A stretch of DNA of 64,000 nt from Prochlorococcus marinus CUG1438 (GTDB lineage: Bacteria; Cyanobacteriota; Cyanobacteriia; PCC-6307; Cyanobiaceae): the NCBI GenBank assembly GCA_017644325.1, contig JAEPLS010000001.1, positions 953,774-1,017,773 on the forward strand. Reading direction: 5' to 3'. Numbering within the stretch: position 1 is the stretch's first letter; each line of letters begins with the position of its first letter. A model generated the notes under the pieces. It made no database searches and was not told the origin of the DNA. It was given only the letters and a program-made list of their open reading frames with translations. Of the stretch, positions 24,111-32,341 are shown in pieces. Made by a program: the position numbers and the translations under genes.

Positions 24111-24524
24111 ATGATCAATAAATCACAAAAAGTATCTTCATTAGAAAATATCTACAAGAATTTGGAATTTGGCATGCCAGAGAATAAATCTATTAAAGAT
24201 TATGCTCTCCCTAATGCGAGACAGTGGTTAGGTGTAAGATATGTAGCCCTTTGGGTATTACCTATTTATTTAATTGGAAAAATTGCAAAATTGGTAGCTT
24301 CCTCTGCATTTATAAAACCATATTCACCAATTAATAATGGCCCTTCTTATAAAAGACCAGAAACTTTGTACACCTCTTTAAAAGGTGTTTTTAAAGGAGA
24401 AGACCATTTAAGATTTTTTGATCATAGGTTTATCGCTATTTGGGTATTGCCTATTGCTTTGACTGGAATTGTTTTTGAAGTGCTTTTTATCTCTCCCACT
24501 AAGAATACTTTCCCTTTCAATTAA
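24111..24524 (+). CDS. Two-helix membrane protein, 137 residues
   Basis: Two similar helices follow matching motifs: GVRYVALWVLPIYLIGKI near residue 41 and DHRFIAIWVLPIALTGIVFE near 104. The protein therefore looks internally duplicated. It is cargo of the scar 2-3 interval. Function unknown. Confidence 0.6.
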   Translation: MINKSQKVSSLENIYKNLEFGMPENKSIKDYALPNARQWLGVRYVALWVLPIYLIGKIAKLVASSAFIKPYSPINNGPSYKRPETLYTSLKGVFKGEDHLRFFDHRFIAIWVLPIALTGIVFEVLFISPTKNTFPFN

Positions 24525-24530
24525 GCATCT

Positions 24531-24549
24531 TTTGTCCGCAATTTGTACG
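24531..24549 (+). repeat. Right-arm paired repeats of interval scar 2 to scar 3
   Basis: TTTGTCCGC at 24531 and TTTGTACG at 24542 lie 11 bases apart, matching the left-arm repeat at 22105. Confidence 0.6.
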
Positions 24550-24623
24550 TATCCATTGAGGACAAAATTTAAGTAGTAAAAAAGACAGGCTGGGAAACCT
24601 GTCTGTGAATTGGATTATTAGAG

Positions 24624-24668
24624 TCGTGGCGACAGGATTCCAACCTGCGACCTAGGCTCCCAAAGCAC
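24624..24668 (-). repeat. tRNA-Pro 3' fragment (att scar 3)
   Basis: The 45-base fragment differs slightly from the intact tRNA. To its left, GACAGG/CCTGTC (24580-24606) is the hairpin that follows many scars and, read on the minus strand, has a T-run like a tRNA terminator. Confidence 0.8.
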
Positions 24669-24787
24669 TTAACAACCCTAGCAGGGGACTATGTCTACAA
24701 GCTATGACTAAATAGTTGCGGGGTATTGCTTAATTTGACATGACAAACTAAGTGATGATTGACGGCATATTGAGGGTTTTTAATTTG

Positions 24788-26155
24788 TTATTTGAACTTG
24801 TTACCGCAACTGTTTAAATTCATTTCTAAGGCGTCTAACCCACCAGGTCTTCTCACTTTAAGTTGTTGCATTATATCAACTATTGAAACAGCAAAATTTA
24901 AACCTTCGCTGGAGGTTTTACCAAATGTATTTACTCCAATAACTTCTCCATTCTCGTTTAAAAGAGGCCCTCCGCTATTACCGGGATTTATTGCAGCATC
25001 AGTTTGAATTAATGAAGAGCCACTCATAACAATTGAATCAAAGTCACTTCCTGATCTTCTCAAGGCGCTAACAATCCCCCTGGTAACTGTGTTTGACAAA
25101 CCAAGAGGAGAGCCTAATGCAACCACATCTTCTCCTGCCATTGGATAATTTGAATAGCAGATAGGCAAGGCTTTTGGAAGATCAGTGCCCTTAACATCAA
25201 TGATTGCAAAATCATCTTCTCTACTTATATAAGATACTTTTCCTTTATATTGTCTCCCTGAAACAGTATCAATAAGAATTTCTTTATTGGATGCTCCACT
25301 AACAACATGCCTATTGGTAAGTATAGTACCTTCGTCAGAAATAAAAAAACCAGTTCCTTGCCCACTTCCAGCTCTTACAGTAACCACACTAGGAAGTGAG
25401 CTTCCTGCGATTTCTTTAATTGAGGGATTCTTTTTTATGTTTTTTATGTTTATGGCAATCTTTGGTAAATCCCATTTTTTAATTGATTTTTTATAAAGAA
25501 GAGATAGTTTTTCAACAGTTTTTTCCCCTATAGGAACAACAGTACGTCTTACTCTTATTGATAAACCATCATAGGTTTTTGCATTTTTGATATCATTCAC
25601 AAATCTATTAGGAAGCATAAATTTGCCATCATCGCCATAGAGAGAATAAGTTTTCCCAGCAAATTTAACTTCCAAAGGGGAAGGTAAATCCCCACCATCT
25701 GTTTCATAACCTGCAGTGCAAGCTATAAGACCACAGCCTGCTTTTAAAGTCCAAATGCCTCTTACATAATCTGATGACCACTTCGTAAAAACGGTGGATT
25801 CATATGGATAACTAAATTTATAATTCCTGTCATAAACAACATACTCAGTAGTCCCATCAAAACCAGATGTAGCTTTGACTATCTGACCATAAGGAACTCT
25901 GTTTCTTCTTGGGATTCTGTTCCATAATATGTCACTTTCCATTTCAACAACAGAAAGGCCCGTATCAGGATCAATTAGTTCTTTTCTCTTGGGTCGCCCA
26001 TCTTTATCAACACAATTTTTATGTTTACCTCTATGAACTGGAGATTCACAGTTAATTTTCACTGCAAATGCACTTTCTGATAAAGGGGAGAAGGTGGATA
26101 GACCAAAGAAGCTCCCAAAAGAAATTATCGAGATTATTGAGTTTTTAAAACGCAT
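24788..26155 (-). CDS. Trypsin-like serine protease, exported
   Basis: A signal peptide covers about residues 1-31. A unique N-terminal domain of about 210 residues with several Cys precedes a trypsin/HtrA-type domain (about 255-435). The triad is visible: His in TNRHVVS, Asp in REDDFAIIDV and Ser in NPGNSGGPLL. No PDZ domain is present. It is probably a periplasmic protease carried as cargo. A second protease of the fold is at 37144. Confidence 0.88.
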   Translation of the reverse strand: MRFKNSIISIISFGSFFGLSTFSPLSESAFAVKINCESPVHRGKHKNCVDKDGRPKRKELIDPDTGLSVVEMESDILWNRIPRRNRVPYGQIVKATSGFDGTTEYVVYDRNYKFSYPYESTVFTKWSSDYVRGIWTLKAGCGLIACTAGYETDGGDLPSPLEVKFAGKTYSLYGDDGKFMLPNRFVNDIKNAKTYDGLSIRVRRTVVPIGEKTVEKLSLLYKKSIKKWDLPKIAINIKNIKKNPSIKEIAGSSLPSVVTVRAGSGQGTGFFISDEGTILTNRHVVSGASNKEILIDTVSGRQYKGKVSYISREDDFAIIDVKGTDLPKALPICYSNYPMAGEDVVALGSPLGLSNTVTRGIVSALRRSGSDFDSIVMSGSSLIQTDAAINPGNSGGPLLNENGEVIGVNTFGKTSSEGLNFAVSIVDIMQQLKVRRPGGLDALEMNLNSCGNKFK

Positions 26156-26331
26156 TAAAAAAAGACATCGTTGATAAATAATAATTTGATTGTTATATGA
26201 TTTCCACCATTTTTAAAAATAGTTTTAAAAAAAATTGTTTTAACGGTATTTTTACGGCTCTTGCAGTCGTTAGATTTTTCAATAAAAAAACGAGTCTGGG
26301 TAACTCGCTAGTATGAATTGTTTTTTAAGAG

Positions 26332-26377
26332 TCGGGGCGACAGGATTCGAACCTGAGACATTGTGCTCCCAAAGCAC
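26332..26377 (-). repeat. tRNA-Pro 3' fragment (att scar 4)
   Basis: TCGGGGCGACAGGATTCGAA is intact and the D/anticodon-side part has two changes. The gene-free stretch 26156-26556 contains this scar, the hairpin AGTCTGGGTAACTC to its left and the arm repeats to its right. Left of it, ACGG occurs twice at 11 bases (26251 and 26262). Confidence 0.85.
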
Positions 26378-26468
26378 TTAACAGCTCTAGTGCAGCATTA
26401 GGTTTTTAAGCTATAGCAAATTTTTTGCTTAGTTCTGCGTAGTTTGTCTTGTCAAAAAAAGAAGCATA

Positions 26469-26486
26469 TGTCCACTATTTGTCCAC
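26469..26486 (+). repeat. Left-arm paired repeats after scar 4
   Basis: TGTCCAC at 26469 and 26480, spaced 11 bases. The same pair recurs at 27143 and 28263, so it marks both ends of this interval. Confidence 0.7.
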
Positions 26487-26556
26487 TTTCTTGAGAAGTA
26501 GAAGCCCTAGCACTCTTTACTTTAATAATAAATGGGAATTGAAGTCTTTTCATTTG

Positions 26557-26862
26557 TTAATCACAACAATCTTCCTTTGTTAATGAAGCGGTCCAAGAGG
26601 ATTCCTTCATTGTTGATAAGTCAACTCTATGAGTTGCCATCCAGTCACCATTTGCTTCCACAAACTTTTGAACATTCCCATCTGGAGCTTGATGAATAAC
26701 AATTATTCTTTGAGGATCATCCTTGCTTACTCCTCTGAAAAGCGGCTTAATATCAAATTCTGAATGCCTTTTATCTGCTTCTGCACTATCAAATATTGCA
26801 GCCCATTCATCGAAAGTGCTTTCAATTTTAAAAGTAAACACGGAGGTAACTGAACAAGACAT
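26557..26862 (-). CDS. DUF3764-like protein
   Basis: The 101-residue soluble protein has TFKIESTFDEWAAIFDSAEA and VSKDDPQRIIVIHQAPDGN, the pattern of DUF3764 in cyanobacteria. It ends in Asp/Cys (EDCCD). A more distant relative is at 3652. It is cargo of the scar 4-5 interval. Role unknown. Confidence 0.75.
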   Translation of the reverse strand: MSCSVTSVFTFKIESTFDEWAAIFDSAEADKRHSEFDIKPLFRGVSKDDPQRIIVIHQAPDGNVQKFVEANGDWMATHRVDLSTMKESSWTASLTKEDCCD

Positions 26863-26908
26863 AAAATAAGGAGCTTATTCCTCTTATTTTAAATCAACTA
26901 TCAATCAA

Positions 26909-27031
26909 TTAATAATTAATTAATTTTTTTTTCCCATCTCTAGTCTCTACTCTATTTATTCTTAACCCAATAAACAAAGCCCATATAAGTGCAAAGACAA
27001 TTGGTAAGAAAATGATTGCAAGTTTTATCAT
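26909..27031 (-). CDS. Single-helix membrane protein, 40 residues
   Basis: The frame begins with a helix (LAIIFLPIVFALIWALFIGL) followed by RINRVETRDGKKK. It resembles small photosystem subunits in layout only. It lies 46 bases upstream of the DUF3764-like gene and probably shares its promoter. A degenerate relative of the CAGTCGATCTA motif lies upstream at 27117-27140 (minus). Confidence 0.5.
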   Translation of the reverse strand: MIKLAIIFLPIVFALIWALFIGLRINRVETRDGKKKLINY

Positions 27032-27142
27032 TTTTTTAATCCTGTTATTTGCTAAAAATAATAACCTCTAAATGAATAACAAAATATAGGTACTTTATCT
27101 AAAAAAAGTAGGGTCGAGTTTAGATCTACTGTTAATCAAATT

Positions 27143-27160
27143 TGTCCACTATCTGTCCAC
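27143..27160 (+). repeat. Internal arm-type paired repeats
   Basis: TGTCCAC at 27143 and 27154, spaced 11 bases. Their position between two gene groups, without a tRNA fragment, suggests a composite interval. Confidence 0.6.
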
Positions 27161-27174
27161 TTCGAAAAATTTAT

Positions 27175-28167
27175 CTAGCATCTCCATTGTCTTGCATTTA
27201 CACCGGCTTGTTTGTTTCCTAACTTTCTGGAAACTTTCCAATCTTTACATGCTTTTTTCCAATCCTTTGTTATCCAACTGTAGGCATTACCTCTATACAA
27301 ATGAAGTTCCGCAAGTGTGATCATATCAAAATCCCTTTCGATTTCGTATTTTTCAGATTCTTCTTGGCTTGGAGCGATAGCGATTGCATTTGTGTAATGA
27401 TTTATCGAATCTTTTAAATATTGCTTAGCAGCAATTCGGTCACCATTTTTTTTGTAAGAAGTATATAAAATGTCAAAATTAGCATCGCCTAGATAGGAGT
27501 GTGCTTCATATGTAACACCTAATGGGAATAATCTTTTTATTATTAAATTCTTTTCAGGGTTTTTATCTGAAATTACTTGTTCAAAACTTGTTATTGAACT
27601 TTTAGCATTGCTAATAGCTAAATCATTTTTATTTTTATCTAATAATACGTAAGCATAATCAAGAAGTATATTCCCTCTCGCGAGATTCACATAGGTATCT
27701 TGTGGAGATAATTTATAAGCTTTCTCAATATCTTTTTTTGCTTGTGAGGCGTTCCCTAATTCCCAGTACAAGTGATCTGCTCTAAGAGCATAAGCCATGG
27801 CATACTGATCATCTATTTCGATAGCTTTATTGAAATCTTCCATTGCCTTTTCATTCTCCATCAAGTCGTAGCTATAAATGATTCCTCTAGCTAAATAAGC
27901 CTCTTTGGATGAATTATTATCTTTAATAAATGAATTAATCTTTTTCATTGCAGAAGATGTGTCACCTGCTTCAAAGAAAATTAAAGCCTCATCATATTTA
28001 GAACTTACCCGTGAACTATTTTTATTGGTTTGACCAGACATAGTTTTCACGCAACCCTCAAAGTCAGTTGCTTTAATACATATTTCAGCAACTTTAGGAT
28101 CAATATTTGCCTGAATTGCAGTAGGTAAAGCAAAAAATGATAAAAGTGCAACAGTAAATTTTTTCAC
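27175..28167 (-). CDS. Exported TPR-repeat protein, 330 residues
   Basis: A signal peptide (ending near AIQANI) is followed by a Cys pair and several TPRs between about 58 and 160, such as AYLARGIIYSYDLMENEKAM and AMAYALRADHLYWELGNASQ. A last repeat near 290 ends in KLGNKQAGVNARQWRC. Probably a periplasmic scaffold. Cargo of the scar 4-5 interval. Confidence 0.8.
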   Translation of the reverse strand: MKKFTVALLSFFALPTAIQANIDPKVAEICIKATDFEGCVKTMSGQTNKNSSRVSSKYDEALIFFEAGDTSSAMKKINSFIKDNNSSKEAYLARGIIYSYDLMENEKAMEDFNKAIEIDDQYAMAYALRADHLYWELGNASQAKKDIEKAYKLSPQDTYVNLARGNILLDYAYVLLDKNKNDLAISNAKSSITSFEQVISDKNPEKNLIIKRLFPLGVTYEAHSYLGDANFDILYTSYKKNGDRIAAKQYLKDSINHYTNAIAIAPSQEESEKYEIERDFDMITLAELHLYRGNAYSWITKDWKKACKDWKVSRKLGNKQAGVNARQWRC

Positions 28168-28262
28168 AAATAAAAAACTGAATATTTTGAATTATAAATT
28201 ACATGTCAATTTTAATTAAAGAAGCATGAAGAACTAAGAAATACTGCGAAAAACTACGCATC

Positions 28263-28280
28263 TGTTCACTATCTGTCCAC
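28263..28280 (+). repeat. Right-arm paired repeats before scar 5
   Basis: TGTTCAC at 28263 and TGTCCAC at 28274, spaced 11 bases, matching the left arm at 26469. Confidence 0.7.
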
Positions 28281-28355
28281 TTTGGGCGTGGACAAATATT
28301 TCCAATAAAAAAGCAAGTCTGGGTAACTCTCTAGTATGACTTGGTTTTGATTGAG

Positions 28356-28398
28356 TCGGGGCGACAGGATTCGAACCTGCGACCTAGTGCTCCCAAAG
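28356..28398 (-). repeat. tRNA-Pro 3' fragment (att scar 5)
   Basis: It is identical to the intact tRNA for 43 bases, then diverges into AACTAGGATCG, exactly as scar 8 does. The spacer 28168-28561 holds this scar, its arms and a promoter cassette. Confidence 0.9.
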
Positions 28399-28493
28399 AA
28401 CTAGGATCGTTTAAGCTATAACTAAGACTTATTGTGCTAACAGGACTTTTAGAAAAATAAGTATGGTCGAATTCGGCCTATTAAACCTTAATT

Positions 28494-28511
28494 TGCGTGA
28501 GTTTTGCGTGA
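28494..28511 (+). repeat. Left-arm paired repeats after scar 5
   Basis: TGCGTGA at 28494 and 28505, spaced 11 bases, the family also found at 39094 and 41576. Confidence 0.7.
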
Positions 28512-28519
28512 GATTTAAT

Positions 28520-28560
28520 TTGACAGTCGATCTACAATAAGGGGCAATTAGCTCCTTTTT
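28520..28560 (+). promoter_or_regulatory. Cargo promoter cassette 1
   Basis: TTGACAGTCGATC is followed at once by TACAAT (28533-28538), a good -10 box, then by GGGGC/GCTCC and a T-run. The gene starts at 28562. The same block precedes five other cargo genes. Confidence 0.7.
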
Positions 28561-28561
28561 T

Positions 28562-28918
28562 GTGAAAAAATATCTTTTAATTTCGGCCTTTTTATTTTTT
28601 CTCCCAATGCCTGTTGTTGCTGAAAAATGGATAAATGAATTAAAAGAATCAGAGATTGAAATTTTACAAAGAAATTTATTCTTACATGGTATTTACCAAG
28701 GGTCAGTATTAACCGCTTGCATGGCTCAACAATATGGATATATTAACGAAGAACAGAAAATTAATTTAATTGAACCAGCTCGTAGTTTTTTGTATAAAGA
28801 AACTTCCAAAGCAAGAGGATTTGAAATTGAAACTGGATTTGAAATTGAAACTAGTATAAATAAGAGAGCTAATAAAATGTTTAAAGGCTTTATATGTATG
28901 CCAACGACAAAGCCATAG
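28562..28918 (+). CDS. Exported small protein, 118 residues
   Basis: GTG start with a signal peptide (YLLISAFLFFLPMPVVA). The mature part has a helical domain with Cys in LTACMAQQYGY and FKGFICMPTTKP. The segment GFEIETGFEIET comes from an exact 18-base duplication at 28817-28852. Family unknown. Confidence 0.65.
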   Translation: MKKYLLISAFLFFLPMPVVAEKWINELKESEIEILQRNLFLHGIYQGSVLTACMAQQYGYINEEQKINLIEPARSFLYKETSKARGFEIETGFEIETSINKRANKMFKGFICMPTTKP

Positions 28919-28925
28919 TAAATAA

Positions 28926-28994
28926 ATGAAAAAAACATTTATATTTACAATTTTTACTGTTTTTGCTTTGCCCCTGGCCGCTGATGGGTTTTAA
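28926..28994 (+). pseudogene. Orphan signal peptide fragment
   Basis: A 22-codon frame encodes MKKTFIFTIFTVFALPLAAD and ends two codons later. It is a signal peptide with no mature protein, and stops inside the next promoter cassette. It looks like a truncated cargo gene. Confidence 0.5.
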
Positions 28995-29038
28995 TTGACA
29001 GTCGATCTAACATGGAGGGATAAAACCCTCTTTTTTTT
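28995..29038 (+). promoter_or_regulatory. Cargo promoter cassette 2
   Basis: TTGACAGTCGATCTAACAT (28995-29013) is followed by the hairpin GAGGG-ATAAAA-CCCTC and eight Ts (29031-29038). The next gene starts at 29055. Confidence 0.75.
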
Positions 29039-29054
29039 ATGGAAGAATTAAGAC

Positions 29055-29450
29055 ATGGCATCTAAAAAACCTGAGCAAAAACCTTGGACTAAATTCGAAA
29101 AAGTATCATACGTTTTAATTGTTGTTGTTTCTATAATTTTTTTTCCTGTAGGGGTTGTAATTGTTAAAGATATCCTTGGTATTTTCATTGTTTCTGCAAT
29201 CTATTATCCTCTTTTGTTATTTATATATATCCCAATTATTTATATAGCTTGTAGAAAAAAGCTTAGAAACAAGACAAAGAAAACATTTCTAAATTTATTT
29301 AAAAAAAGTACCTTAAAACAATTTAATACTGATGTATTTAATAGAAAATCTAATGCAGATGAACTAAAAAAATATGCTGACTTAAAAGATCAAGGCATCA
29401 TAACTGAAGAAGAATTTCAAGCTAAAAAGAAAAAGTTATTAGATTTTTGA
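29055..29450 (+). CDS. Membrane protein with C-terminal SHOCT domain
   Basis: Two helices (about 17-60) are followed by a basic linker and a SHOCT motif, ADELKKYADLKDQGIITEEE, at the C-terminus. SHOCT is a short helical-hairpin domain found at protein ends, with oligomerising or binding roles. Its TGA overlaps the TTG start of the next gene. Confidence 0.75.
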   Translation: MASKKPEQKPWTKFEKVSYVLIVVVSIIFFPVGVVIVKDILGIFIVSAIYYPLLLFIYIPIIYIACRKKLRNKTKKTFLNLFKKSTLKQFNTDVFNRKSNADELKKYADLKDQGIITEEEFQAKKKKLLDF

Positions 29451-29839
29451 AACGCTTACTACTCCCACTACTTGCTCTACTTTCTTTTCCTACTGCTGTT
29501 AATGCAAAATTGGTCTATTTAGAATGTTATTTCCCAGAACAAAATGGGAGAGAACCATATATTGTTGAACTCACATTACAAGAAGAACAAGGTAAGGTAA
29601 CTACACTATTTAAAAAAACAGGAAGTACACGTACGTATCCTGGAACAAATGGAGAGATAATTCATAAGTCTTCATTTTTTTCTCAAAAAATATTATTTTC
29701 TCAAGAGCATAATGAAAAAACAATATTAAAATGGGAACTTAATAGAACAAATGGAAAGATATTTATGGAGTGGTTATATGATGGGTTTTCTTATTTTGGA
29801 GATTGTAAAAAAGTAAAAAAAACCAAAACAATGTTTTAA
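29447..29839 (+). CDS. Exported protein with shared island signal peptide
   Basis: TTG start overlapping the previous stop. The first codons encode a signal peptide (KRLLLPLLALLSFPTAVNA) nearly identical to that at 61527. The mature part has two Cys (LECYFPEQ, FGDCKKVKK) and beta-type pattern. Family unknown. Confidence 0.65.
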   Translation: MKRLLLPLLALLSFPTAVNAKLVYLECYFPEQNGREPYIVELTLQEEQGKVTTLFKKTGSTRTYPGTNGEIIHKSSFFSQKILFSQEHNEKTILKWELNRTNGKIFMEWLYDGFSYFGDCKKVKKTKTMF

Positions 29840-30145
29840 ATGAAACGCTTTTTTCTCCCTTTGGGTTTTATTTCAGGAATACCTTTTATAATTCCTCTTT
29901 CAAACTATATTTATGTTGGAATTATTCTTTTCAATTTACGTTTTTTTTCATGGTGGGTAATAGTTTTATTAGCTTTCTGGGCTTATGTAACAATAATGGG
30001 AAGTGATGGTGCTAGAGCAATGCTTAAAGAAGAATTAGATAAAAAAGGTCTTACTCCTGAACTTGGTATAAATACATTAGTTTTTAATTTATTGAGATTT
30101 CCATTTCCAATTGCAGCCATATATGCCATTAAAAAATCATTATGA
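29840..30145 (+). CDS. Membrane protein, 101 residues
   Basis: Begins MKRFFLPLGFISGIPFIIPL and has about three helices plus a polar segment DKKGLTPELGINTLV. It abuts the previous gene and overlaps the next by 4 bases (ATGA), so this is a four-gene operon from 29055. Confidence 0.6.
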   Translation: MKRFFLPLGFISGIPFIIPLSNYIYVGIILFNLRFFSWWVIVLLAFWAYVTIMGSDGARAMLKEELDKKGLTPELGINTLVFNLLRFPFPIAAIYAIKKSL

Positions 30146-30417
30146 AAGTTATTCTTGGAATAATTATTGGATTAACAGGGATTTGGTGGTTTTTCCCTAC
30201 AAAAGATGATATCTGCTATAGATATCTTGACGGTAGATATTCTTATAAAACAGCAGTAAAAAAGTGGATTGGACGTGGTGAAAGATACGGAAGTGAATTT
30301 GGTTTAATTGATAATTGCAGAGATAAGATCCAATACGTTGATCCAGATAAACTAATAACTAATAAGGAAGGTTTTTGGGATACTTTCCATAACAAACATA
30401 TTCAAGGATTAGACTAA
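30142..30417 (+). CDS. Membrane-anchored or exported protein, 91 residues
   Basis: N-terminal helix (VILGIIIGLTGIWWFF), then a soluble domain with Cys in DDICYRYLDG and IDNCRDKIQYV. Last gene of the 29055-30417 operon. A GGGG/CCCC hairpin follows at 30421. Confidence 0.6.
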   Translation: MKVILGIIIGLTGIWWFFPTKDDICYRYLDGRYSYKTAVKKWIGRGERYGSEFGLIDNCRDKIQYVDPDKLITNKEGFWDTFHNKHIQGLD

Positions 30418-30520
30418 AAAAAGGGGCGACAGAAAACCCCTTGAAAGTTACGCCAAGTCGGGCAGAACTAAATACCAAACTTCTAAAGTTATGCCAATTA
30501 TTCAGGAGAAAATAACTTTT

Positions 30521-30538
30521 GGGCACTTTTTGGGCACT
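30521..30538 (+). repeat. Right-arm paired repeats before scar 6
   Basis: GGGCACT at 30521 and 30532, spaced 11 bases. This pair differs from the left arm of the same interval (TGCGTGA), suggesting the interval is a composite of two elements. Confidence 0.65.
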
Positions 30539-30589
30539 CTACTTTTTAGGTTAAATATATTATTAGCTGAGACTTACTGCTATGACTGA

Positions 30590-30635
30590 TCGGGGCGACA
30601 GGATTCGAACCTGCGACCTAGTGCTCCCAAAGCAC
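30590..30635 (-). repeat. tRNA-Pro 3' fragment (att scar 6)
   Basis: A 46-base identical fragment. Its left flank GACTTACTGCTATGACTGA resembles the left flank of the intact tRNA (GATCGACTGCTATGACTA) and of scar 9, a second type of right end lacking the hairpin. The gene-free stretch 30418-30800 holds this and its arms. Confidence 0.9.
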
Positions 30636-30766
30636 TCGATCAGCAAAATGCGACAGTACCCATGAGAACGAAGTGAGGCTATGACTTTAGTTTGAAATAT
30701 TTGTTATCAAAATGAGTCTCAAGAATTGTCTTATATGCAGCAAAGTGTTGCAAAGTTAAGCATTTG

Positions 30767-30785
30767 ATCGCCCGAGGATCGCCCG
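30767..30785 (+). repeat. Left-arm paired repeats after scar 6
   Basis: ATCGCCCG at 30767 and 30778, spaced 11 bases. The right end of this interval (33811) carries ATCGCCCA twice at the same spacing. Confidence 0.75.
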
Positions 30786-30800
30786 CTTGCGACCTAGTGT

Positions 30801-31523
30801 TTAAAAATGTAATCCAAATCCATTTTTTTTCTTTTCTGATTGATATCCAGCCCTTACGAATTGAGTATTATCAGTCCCTACATCATAGAGAGTATAATTT
30901 TTGCCTGCTCCAACACCAATGACAGCTTTTTGAGGAACCTTCTGCTCCTTCTTATGATTTCCGGTTAAATCGTGTACTTCCGAATTAAGAATCCCCTCTG
31001 TTAATTCCAAATGAAATTGTTGTGTACTTCTCGCAGTAAATAATCTGTTTACTTGAAGACGTGTAAGTCTATCCAGGAGTGTTAATGGCGGGGTATCTAA
31101 TGTTAAATCGTCGCCAACATCTTTTGAGCTCCCGTGAATTAAACCACAATCAAGTTCAACAAATCCAAATTGAAGTGCTGCTATCCAATCAAGAAATGAT
31201 TTATCAACAGCATTTATTAGAGATTTGACCACTTCTTCACCTTTATTTATTCTCAAAGCTTCAGCTCTTTGATTGCCACGGTAACCACTTTCTAAGAGGA
31301 TTTGTTCTTCCCACCAACCATATATGCACCATGGTTGTAAATCATTACTTTTTGGATTAATTAATCTGTGTAGAAGTTTATTACAGTTTTTTTCAGGGCC
31401 TATCATATCCCCCAAAACAAAGAGGGTTATGTTCCCAGGAGTTTTTTTTAAATCTTTTTGAATAAGTTCATAAGTATCTAGATCCCCTTTTAACCCACTT
31501 ATAAGTGCCCAGCGTTCTATCAT
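30801..31523 (-). CDS. Metallophosphoesterase-like protein lacking key residues
   Basis: The 240-residue protein follows the calcineurin-like fold in outline: GDMIGPEKN at about 38, GWWEEQ where GNHD would be and IHGSSKDVGDD near 128. The metal-binding Asp-x-His of motif 1 reads SGLKGD and GNHD is gone, so activity is doubtful. Its start overlaps the end of the active-looking paralogue by 4 bases, suggesting a heteromeric partner. Confidence 0.65.
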   Translation of the reverse strand: MIERWALISGLKGDLDTYELIQKDLKKTPGNITLFVLGDMIGPEKNCNKLLHRLINPKSNDLQPWCIYGWWEEQILLESGYRGNQRAEALRINKGEEVVKSLINAVDKSFLDWIAALQFGFVELDCGLIHGSSKDVGDDLTLDTPPLTLLDRLTRLQVNRLFTARSTQQFHLELTEGILNSEVHDLTGNHKKEQKVPQKAVIGVGAGKNYTLYDVGTDNTQFVRAGYQSEKKKNGFGLHF

Positions 31524-32335
31524 CTTTCACAAACATGAGAAGCATCTTCAGCTCGTTCGGCAAATTCAAATCCGTTTTTTAAACGCCATGCAAAAATCGG
31601 AGGAAGACCAGCATTTATTATTGCTTTGCAGGTAAGTTCGATATCATATTCAACTTCTCTAATTTTTACGTCATTAGTGATGTCGTTATAAACCACATAA
31701 GTAGCTTTAGTTCCTCCATGCCGTGGCTCTCCCACTGAACCTGCATTTACTATTCTTCGCATCGGCAAATTCATTTCTTTCTTTTGAATATCTTTCGAAC
31801 CACTGTTTTTGACCTTTACGGCAATTGAACCATTTGCTAGTTCACGTATATAAGGTTGATGAGTATGTCCACAAAATAGAATCTCGGCTTTGGCATTTTC
31901 AACTCTCTCAAGAGCTGCGAATGCATCCATATCGGGCAGCAGATATTCATGTTGACTATTAGGACTACCATGAACAAAAAGACATTTATCTTTACGAATT
32001 GAGTAGGGTAAATTAGCTAAAAAATCCTTATTTTCTTTTGTTAATTTTTCCGTAGTCCATTGATGAGCGAAATGACCTCTCCTTTCAGCGATCTGAGAAG
32101 GGTAACTACAATCGCAGGCATCTAATCCATCAACTACATCTTCGTCCCAACAACCCTGACAAGTGGCAATTTTTTTCTCTTTGATTAACTCAATAACCTC
32201 ATTAGGTTGAGGACCATAACCTACTAAATCTCCAAGGCAGGTAATATTCGTAATCCCTTGTAATTCAATATCTTTTAATACGGCTTCTACTGCAGGTAGA
32301 TTTGCATGTAAACATGAAATAACAGCTTGATTCAT
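31520..32335 (-). CDS. Calcineurin-like metallophosphoesterase
   Basis: The 271-residue protein has motifs ISCLHANLPAVEAVL, CLGDLVGYGPQPNEVI, FVHGSPNS, FCGHTHQPY and NAGSVGEPRHG, typical of the YfcE/DR1281-like phosphodiesterases. The usual Asp of motif 1 is Cys (SCLHAN) and GNHD reads QGCWDED. Its neighbours, a COG0523-like GTPase and a Fur/Zur-like box, suggest a metal-stress role. Substrate unknown. Confidence 0.82.
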   Translation of the reverse strand: MNQAVISCLHANLPAVEAVLKDIELQGITNITCLGDLVGYGPQPNEVIELIKEKKIATCQGCWDEDVVDGLDACDCSYPSQIAERRGHFAHQWTTEKLTKENKDFLANLPYSIRKDKCLFVHGSPNSQHEYLLPDMDAFAALERVENAKAEILFCGHTHQPYIRELANGSIAVKVKNSGSKDIQKKEMNLPMRRIVNAGSVGEPRHGGTKATYVVYNDITNDVKIREVEYDIELTCKAIINAGLPPIFAWRLKNGFEFAERAEDASHVCER

Positions 32336-32341
32336 TTTTAA

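Noticed and set aside
28520..28560. TTGACA as the -35 box with GATAAA as -10
   Set aside because: GATAAA is not kept in all copies (GCAATT at 28543), whereas TAnnAT directly after TCGATC is kept in five of six. The -35 reading is not excluded.
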